From an uncultured beta proteobacterium (GTDB lineage: Bacteria > Pseudomonadota > Gammaproteobacteria > Burkholderiales > Burkholderiaceae_C): a stretch of 6,322 bases of DNA. The notes under the pieces were generated by a model. It was not told where the DNA came from. It saw only the letters and a list, made by a program, of their open reading frames with translations, and did not search any database. Both the position numbers and the translations under genes were made by a program. How positions within the stretch are numbered: the stretch's first letter is position 1; every line of letters starts with the position of its first letter. The stretch is from contig CAIQEX010000358.1 in NCBI GenBank assembly GCA_903870955.1, forward strand, positions 1 through 6,322, read 5' to 3'. Below are positions 5,569 through 6,322 of this stretch, piece after piece.

Positions 5569-6206
5569 GGCGCCGCAGTCTTCTCGCTGCGCGCCTTGGG
5601 CACGGGAGCCATTTCGACACGCCGGTTTTGCGCGCGAGCGGCTTCGTTCACATTGGGGGTGAGCGGCTGTTCGGCACCGAACGCGGCCGCAAACACCAGC
5701 GCAGACGGCATGCCTTCATCAATCAAGGCGCGGGTGACGGTCAAGGCGCGCTGCGCCGACAACTCCCAGTTGTCGGCAAACTGGCTGTTGCTGGCGCGAA
5801 TCGAATGGTCGTCGGTAAAGCCGCTGATCATCAACAGTTCATCGCGCGCACCCAGGTAGGCACGCAACGGCAAAACCAGGCTGTTGAGCAATTTGCGCCC
5901 TTCAGGCTGTAGCTGATCGGAGTTCAGCGAAAACAACAAACGGCCGCTGATACCGATGCGACCGTTGTTCAGGGTGATGCGGCCTGTGGCCAAGGGAATG
6001 GCCAGGGCCTTTTCCAGGCTGATGCGGCGCTGCTCTTCGATCTGGCGCTTTTTAACTTCGTCTTCGAGGTTGGCTGTCAATTGAAACTGCACCACCAGCA
6101 CGCCCACCAGCAACAATACAAAGGCCCCGAGCAGGCCCGACATCAGGTCGCCAAAAACGGCCCATACAGGCGCCGTTTGTTCCAGACCAGAGTCCACATC
6201 TTCCAT
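5565..6206 (-). CDS. OmpA/MotB-like inner-membrane protein with peptidoglycan-binding domain
   Basis: This 213-residue protein has one N-terminal membrane helix at about 15-40 (AVFGDLMSGLLGAFVLLLVG), a helical linker at 45-70 and an OmpA-like peptidoglycan-binding domain at about 85-200. The domain shows SGFTDDHS near 128-135, LSAQRALTVTRALIDEGM, FGAEQPLTPN and the closing NRRVEM. The helix carries D20 followed by LM, as in the proton-binding aspartate segment of MotB, ExbD/TolR-like and ZorB proteins. There is no signal peptide cleavage site, so it should stay anchored in the inner membrane. The start is ATG 6206, with GGAGG 7 bases upstream and a TGATG overlap with the previous gene; a GTG one codon earlier is less likely. 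It is probably one half of an ion-driven stator-type channel, paired with the upstream protein. Confidence 0.9.
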   Translation of the reverse strand: MEDVDSGLEQTAPVWAVFGDLMSGLLGAFVLLLVGVLVVQFQLTANLEDEVKKRQIEEQRRISLEKALAIPLATGRITLNNGRIGISGRLLFSLNSDQLQPEGRKLLNSLVLPLRAYLGARDELLMISGFTDDHSIRASNSQFADNWELSAQRALTVTRALIDEGMPSALVFAAAFGAEQPLTPNVNEAARAQNRRVEMAPVPKARSEKTAAP

Positions 6207-6322
6207 CACGCAGCCTCCACCGCCAGCAGGGTCTGCTTGGCCGCCAACTGACGCAGCTCCTCGACAATTTCCTTTTGCGACATGATGCTTAAATCGATCA
6301 ACTCACGGGCCTGGGCCACGTA
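6206..6322 (-). CDS. C-terminal end of an upstream protein, probably DUF802 / stator partner (partial)
   Basis: The last 38 codons of a gene that enters from beyond 6322 end in TGA at 6206-6208. The peptide, with VAQARELIDLSIMSQKEI and then VEELRQLAAKQTLLAVEAA, is helical and could be the end of a coiled coil. It is too short to identify by itself. In Burkholderiales, as I recall, the gene before an OmpA-plus-DUF2894 pair is often a DUF802 protein with membrane helices and a long helical region, so that is the likely identity. The TGATG overlap with the OmpA-like gene indicates translational coupling and probably a physical complex. Confidence 0.6.
   Translation of the reverse strand, partial: YVAQARELIDLSIMSQKEIVEELRQLAAKQTLLAVEAA
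6214..6218 (-). promoter_or_regulatory. Ribosome binding site that selects ATG 6206
   Basis: GGAGG on the minus strand lies 7 bases before ATG 6206 and only 4 before the neighbouring GTG at 6209. The ATG also shares a base with the upstream stop (TGATG), so it is the better start. Confidence 0.65.

Overview
The window looks like a chromosomal segment of a moderately GC-rich betaproteobacterium, probably Burkholderiales and possibly Comamonadaceae. The clues are a DUF2894 gene coupled to an OmpA/MotB-like gene (a pairing I recall from Burkholderia and relatives), a TAXI-type solute-binding protein, and a NarL-type two-component system. All supported genes lie on the minus strand, so transcription runs from high to low coordinates. 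No tRNA, rRNA, CRISPR array, insertion sequence or phage gene was seen.

Layout in the direction of transcription. (1) 6322 to 4867 is a tightly coupled envelope module: the C-terminal end of a large upstream protein (probably DUF802), an inner-membrane OmpA/MotB-like protein with an aspartate in its single membrane helix, and a soluble DUF2894 protein. The joins are TGATG and ATGA overlaps. (2) 4765 to 4436 is a small proline-rich hypothetical gene. (3) 4435 to 4164 is a 272-base gap with a six-unit 11-bp tandem repeat, a perfect 6-bp hairpin and several short direct repeats. (4) 4163 to 2226 holds a two-helix membrane protein with a long coiled-coil tail, a 49-residue single-span membrane protein that overlaps it by ATGA, and a TAXI periplasmic binding protein. 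(5) 2225 to 2064 is a 162-base gap with a tandem 10-bp repeat. (6) 2063 to 1 holds a sCache/HisKA_3 sensor kinase, a receiver-only protein that has lost the phospho-acceptor aspartate, and the receiver half of a normal NarL/FixJ-like regulator that runs off the window.

How the genes may work together is inference. The OmpA/MotB-like protein and its truncated partner resemble the stator-type ion channels of Mot, Tol, Exb and Zorya systems. The TAXI protein has no TRAP permease genes beside it here and sits directly upstream of a periplasmic-domain sensor kinase, so it may present a ligand to the kinase rather than feed a transporter. The degenerate receiver may be a phosphorylation-independent modulator of the kinase or of the full regulator. 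The most unusual points are the stator-like module, the Asp-less receiver, and the small membrane protein packed between the coiled-coil protein and the TAXI protein.
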